Shown in pieces: positions 60,587 through 64,000 of a DNA stretch of 64,000 nucleotides. The number at the start of each line of letters is the position of its first letter. Positions within the stretch are counted from its first letter, which is position 1. A program made the position numbers and the translations under genes. The notes beneath the pieces are model-generated. The model saw only the letters and a list, made by a program, of their open reading frames with translations, ran no database searches and was not told the DNA's origin. This stretch comes from Chelydra serpentina (taxonomy: Eukaryota; Chordata; Testudines; Chelydridae): positions 806,001 to 870,000 of the forward strand of contig JBAIAC010000132.1 of assembly GCA_037349315.1 (NCBI GenBank), in the 5' to 3' direction.

Positions 60587-62437
60587 TATCTATCTAATTA
60601 CCTATCTAGCTATCTAATTATCTATCTCATTAATTATCTAATTTTCTATCTATCTATTTATCTATCTAAATATCTAATTATCTATCTAATATCTATCTAT
60701 CTATCTAATATATATCTATCTAATCATCTATCTATCTAATTATCTATCTAATTATCCATCTATCTAATAATCTACATATTTATCTAATTATCTATCTAAT
60801 TCTCTATCTATATAATAATCAACCTATCTATCTAATAATCTACCAATCTATCTAATTATCTATCTAATTATCTGTCTAGCTGTCTAATTATCTAGCTATT
60901 TATCTATCTTTCTAATTATCTAATTTTCTATCTATCTAATTATCTATCTAGCTATATAATTATCTATCTAATTCTCTATCTATCTATCTAATTATCGATC
61001 TAATTAACTAATTATCTATGTATCTAATTATCTATCTAGCTATCTATTTATCTATCCAATTATCTATATATTTATCTAATAATCTATCTAATTATCTATC
61101 TATCTAATTATCTATCTATCTATCTAATTACCTAACTATCTATTTATCTATCTAATTATCGATGTATTTATCTAATAATCTATCTAATTAGCTATCTATC
61201 TAATTATCTATCTAATTATCTATCTTTCTAATTATCTATCTAATTATCTACCTATCTAATAATCTACATATCTATATAATTATCTATCTATATATCTAAT
61301 TATCTAAGGATCTATCTTTCTAATGATCTAATATTCTATCTATTTCATTATCTATCTATCTAATAATCTACCAATCTATCTAATTATCTAGCTGTCTACT
61401 TATCTATCTAATTATCGATGTAATTAACTAATTGTCTATCTAATTATCTAGCTAGCTATCTTTTTAGCTATCTAATTGTTTATCAAATTAGCTATCTATA
61501 TATCTATCTAATTATCTGTTTATCTATCTATCTATCTAATCATCTATCTATCTAATTATCTATCTAATTATCCATCTATCTAATAATCAACCTAACCCTA
61601 ACCCTAACCCTAACCCTAACACTAATTATCTATCTATCTATCTAATTATCTATATATCTAATTATCTATCTAATTATCTACCTATCTAATAATCTACATA
61701 TTTATCTAATTATCTATCTATCTAATTATCTATCTAGCTATCTATTTATCTTTCTTATTATCTATTTATTTATCTAATAATCTATCTAATTATCTACCTA
61801 TCTAATTATCTGTCTAATTATCTAAGTATCTTTCTTTCTAATTATCTAGTTTTCTATCTATTTAATTATCTATCTATCTAATAATCTACCAATCTACCTA
61901 ATTATCTATCTATCTAATTAACTATCTAGCTGTCTAATTATCTATCTAATTATCCATCTTTCTAATTATCTAATTTTCTATCTATCTAATTATATATCTA
62001 TCTAATTATCTACCTAATTCTCTCTCTATCTAATTATCTATCTAATTAACTAATTATCTATCTTTCTAATCATCTATCTAGCTATCTAAATATCTAGCTA
62101 ATTATCTATCTAATTATCTCTCTTTCTAAATATCTATCTATCTATTTATTTATCTAATTATCTACCAATCTAATAATCAACATATCTATCTAATTATCTA
62201 TCTATCTAATTATCTAATTTTCTCTCTATCTAATTATCTCTCTAATAATCTACCAATATATCTAATTAACTATCTAATTATCTATCTATCTAATTATCTA
62301 ATCTAGCTGTCTAATTATCTATCTAATTATCTATCTTTCTAATTATGTAATTATCTATCTATCTAATTCTCCATCTATCTATATAATTATCTATCTAATT
62401 ATCTATCTATCTATCTAATTATCTATCTTTCTAATTA
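60587..62437 (-). repeat. TATC/AATT array between U4 and U5
   Basis: The first 500 bases follow 36291 onward after U3, with about 145 bases missing, so the block-to-array junction itself is duplicated. A telomere-repeat insertion lies at 61589-61622. The array ends in CTAATTACCACTGAGGACCC at U5. No gene. Confidence 0.93.
61589..61622 (+). repeat. Interstitial telomere repeat (CCCTAA)n
   Basis: Within AATCAA…CTAATTATC there are almost five exact CCCTAA units. Paralogous array positions at about 38102-38125 and 56282-56305 read AATCAACCTATCTATCTAAT with no telomere sequence. The insertion replaced about five bases and starts at a CCTA shared with the telomere motif. Confidence 0.92.
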
Positions 62438-64000
62438 CCACTGAGGACCCGGGGTGAGTGAAGGACCCGCCGCCGAAGTGCTGCCGAACAGCTGGAGCGC
62501 CACCAGAGCGCCGCCGGGTGAGTACAGGGGGAGGCGCCTTTTTTAGCTCCGCTCCCCCTGTACTCTGGACCTGGCTACGCGGCTGGCTCCACCCCCAACC
62601 TCGCTGTGGTCACCTAGGACAGGGGCTAGGGTGTCCCCACTCCGGGGTGTTCTCTCTGCACTGGCACTTCCCTCACCCACTCATCATTACATACAGTTTA
62701 AAGCAAATACAATGTATTTAATCAGCAATGAATGTAAAAAAGAATAAGGAAACATGGGAAAGGTGAAAGGAAACACGTCACCCGCTCTGTGGCAGGAACA
62801 TCATGAACAGTGTCTCTGCAATGTCAGGGCAGTTCACAGTCGGTTCCTTGTAGGTCCCAGGCTCCTTCTCAGACCCTGGCTGTGCTGCAGGGATGCTGTG
62901 GGTTGGACACTTGCTCTGGTGGTGGCCACACACCTCTAGGCTTTGGGTGGTGGGACCCTTCTTCCCAGCATCAGCCCCCTGTCGGGTTCAGATCCCCCTC
63001 CCAGTCTGGCCTGCAAGGACCCTTGGCCGGGGGTGTCTTTCTGTGCTGGGCCCTTTGCCCAGGGTCCCCCCTTGGCTGGCCCCAGTTGCTCTCTGCACCC
63101 AGCTCCAGACTGCTCCAGCTCCAGCCCCAGCCCCAATGTTCTAGCTCCGGCTCCACCCTGCCTCAGCACTGCTGCTGCTGCTCTGCCTCCAGCCCCCGAG
63201 GCTGCTTCTCTGGCCCCGCTGGCTCTGTGGCCTCAGCCCCGCTCCCAGCACAGGGTCTGCTCTCCCTGGGCTGTGTGCCTGGCCCCGCTGGCTGGCCCGG
63301 CTCTGTTCCCCAGCTCAGCTCGGGCCCCTGCTCTCTCCTTCGCTCGGCCCCACTCTGTCTGACCCAGGCAATTCCAGCTCCCATGGAGGACAGGACCTTT
63401 CTGAGCCCCTGACTCTGACATTAACCTGCCCGCCCCGGCAATCAGGCTGACCTGGAGCGTTGGCTTCTCTCCATTGCCCCTGGGGACTGGAAGTCTTAGA
63501 GTCCTGGTTTCCCATCGACCTATCCCCTTCCTTTTGGTACTGGGACCTAGCTCTGCCAGCAACCTTCACTCTGGCCCTGGGCGATTCGCGTCAGGGCTCT
63601 GTGCCCCACGTCCATCCTCTGTAAACCAGGGATAACACATGGAAAAGCGAAGGGCTAAGAATGTTTCTTTCTGCTCCAGGGACGATGACGGAGCCGGTGG
63701 AGACGAAGGGGAGCCCAGAAGAGCAGGAAGAAGACGACACTCCCACCTCCTCATTAATGAGCATCTCCCATATGATGATGGTAATGATGCTTTGTGACTG
63801 TGCTAATGGAAAGCATCCCCTTCTGTGTGTATTAGTATCTCCGGAGCTGGTATCTCTGACAGGAGAACTACATGCCCCTTGCTCAGGGAGCTGAAGAGAA
63901 ACACTCTTCAAGTGTGATCAGCTCCAGCCAGTCGAGTTTACGAGTTTCTCTGGGTTGTTTGAATGAGGCCCAGATTGACCAAGGGGTTTAGGCACCTAAA
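62438..64000 (+). other. Block U5: direct copy of the start of the unit, cut by the window edge
   Basis: 62438-62540 is the inverse of U3 32081-32178. 62540-64000 follows U1 305-1780 directly at an offset of 62231. Relative to U1 it shares GTGCCCCACG with U3, so U1 carries private changes. The GC-rich leader and ATG exon are present; the HEAT exons, if any, would lie beyond the window. Confidence 0.9.
63680..63780 (+). CDS. MROH-like ATG exon (U5)
   Basis: Copy of U1 1449-1549 with the ATG at 63685 and intact acceptor and donor. One residue differs (SSLMSISHMM instead of SSLTSISHMM). The gene continues past the right edge, so this copy could be the intact one; the window cannot show it. Confidence 0.42.

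Noticed and set aside
6346..62437. CRISPR-like regular repeats
   Set aside because: There is no constant repeat with unique spacers; everything is low-complexity tetranucleotide DNA in a vertebrate-type context.

Overview
The window looks like turtle (or at least non-avian reptile) nuclear DNA. The grounds are two kinds of CR1 LINE 3' end, a PIF/Harbinger DNA transposon with separate transposase and Myb-like genes, a related MITE, vertebrate-type exons with GT/AG borders, and large GATA-rich tetranucleotide arrays. Nothing bacterial or phage-like was seen. No species call is possible from sequence alone.

Layout. About 37 kb of the 64 kb is one kind of simple DNA: (GATA)2-3 separated by AATT, written as GATA on the + strand at 6346-18285 and as TATC from 18286 onward. 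It lies at 6346-21600, 25920-29768, 36291-58019 (interrupted by a transposon) and 60587-62437. Between the arrays sit five related, rearranged blocks of ordinary sequence: U1 1-6345, U2 21601-25919, U3 29769-36290, U4 58020-60586 and U5 62438-64000. They are near-identical in pieces but differ in orientation and content: U1 and U5 are direct, U3 and U4 inverted, and U2 is a mosaic of one inverted and one direct piece.

Genes. U1 carries the start of a gene resembling the maestro HEAT-like repeat (MROH) family. It has an ATG exon (1449-1549) and two HEAT-type exons (3056-3210, 4780-4932) that join in phase. The gene is cut off by the array. U2 holds the two HEAT exons on opposite strands, so that copy is broken. 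U3 and U5 hold only the ATG exon. U3 and U4 also carry a tRNA-Cys-like sequence between two CR1 fragments, and a probable LTR fragment.

Transposons. A 5.36-kb Harbinger element (46810-52166, target duplication TAA) sits inside the array. Its HARBI1-like transposase is open and keeps its acidic catalytic residues. The divergent Myb/SANT-like accessory gene is split by one in-frame stop. A roughly 295-bp MITE with matching ends (15966-16260, target duplication TTA) sits in another part of the array. Both landed in the array, which is made largely of the TTA/TAA target.

Other structure includes an 873-bp near-perfect tandem duplication in the array, a head-to-head strand switch at 18286, a 45-bp micro-inversion near 14900, a short interstitial telomere-repeat insertion at 61589-61622 whose unfilled counterpart lies at about 38100, and a templated deletion scar at 30186-30198. 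Together these point to an unstable, repeatedly rearranged, possibly heterochromatic or sex-linked region. That last placement is inference.
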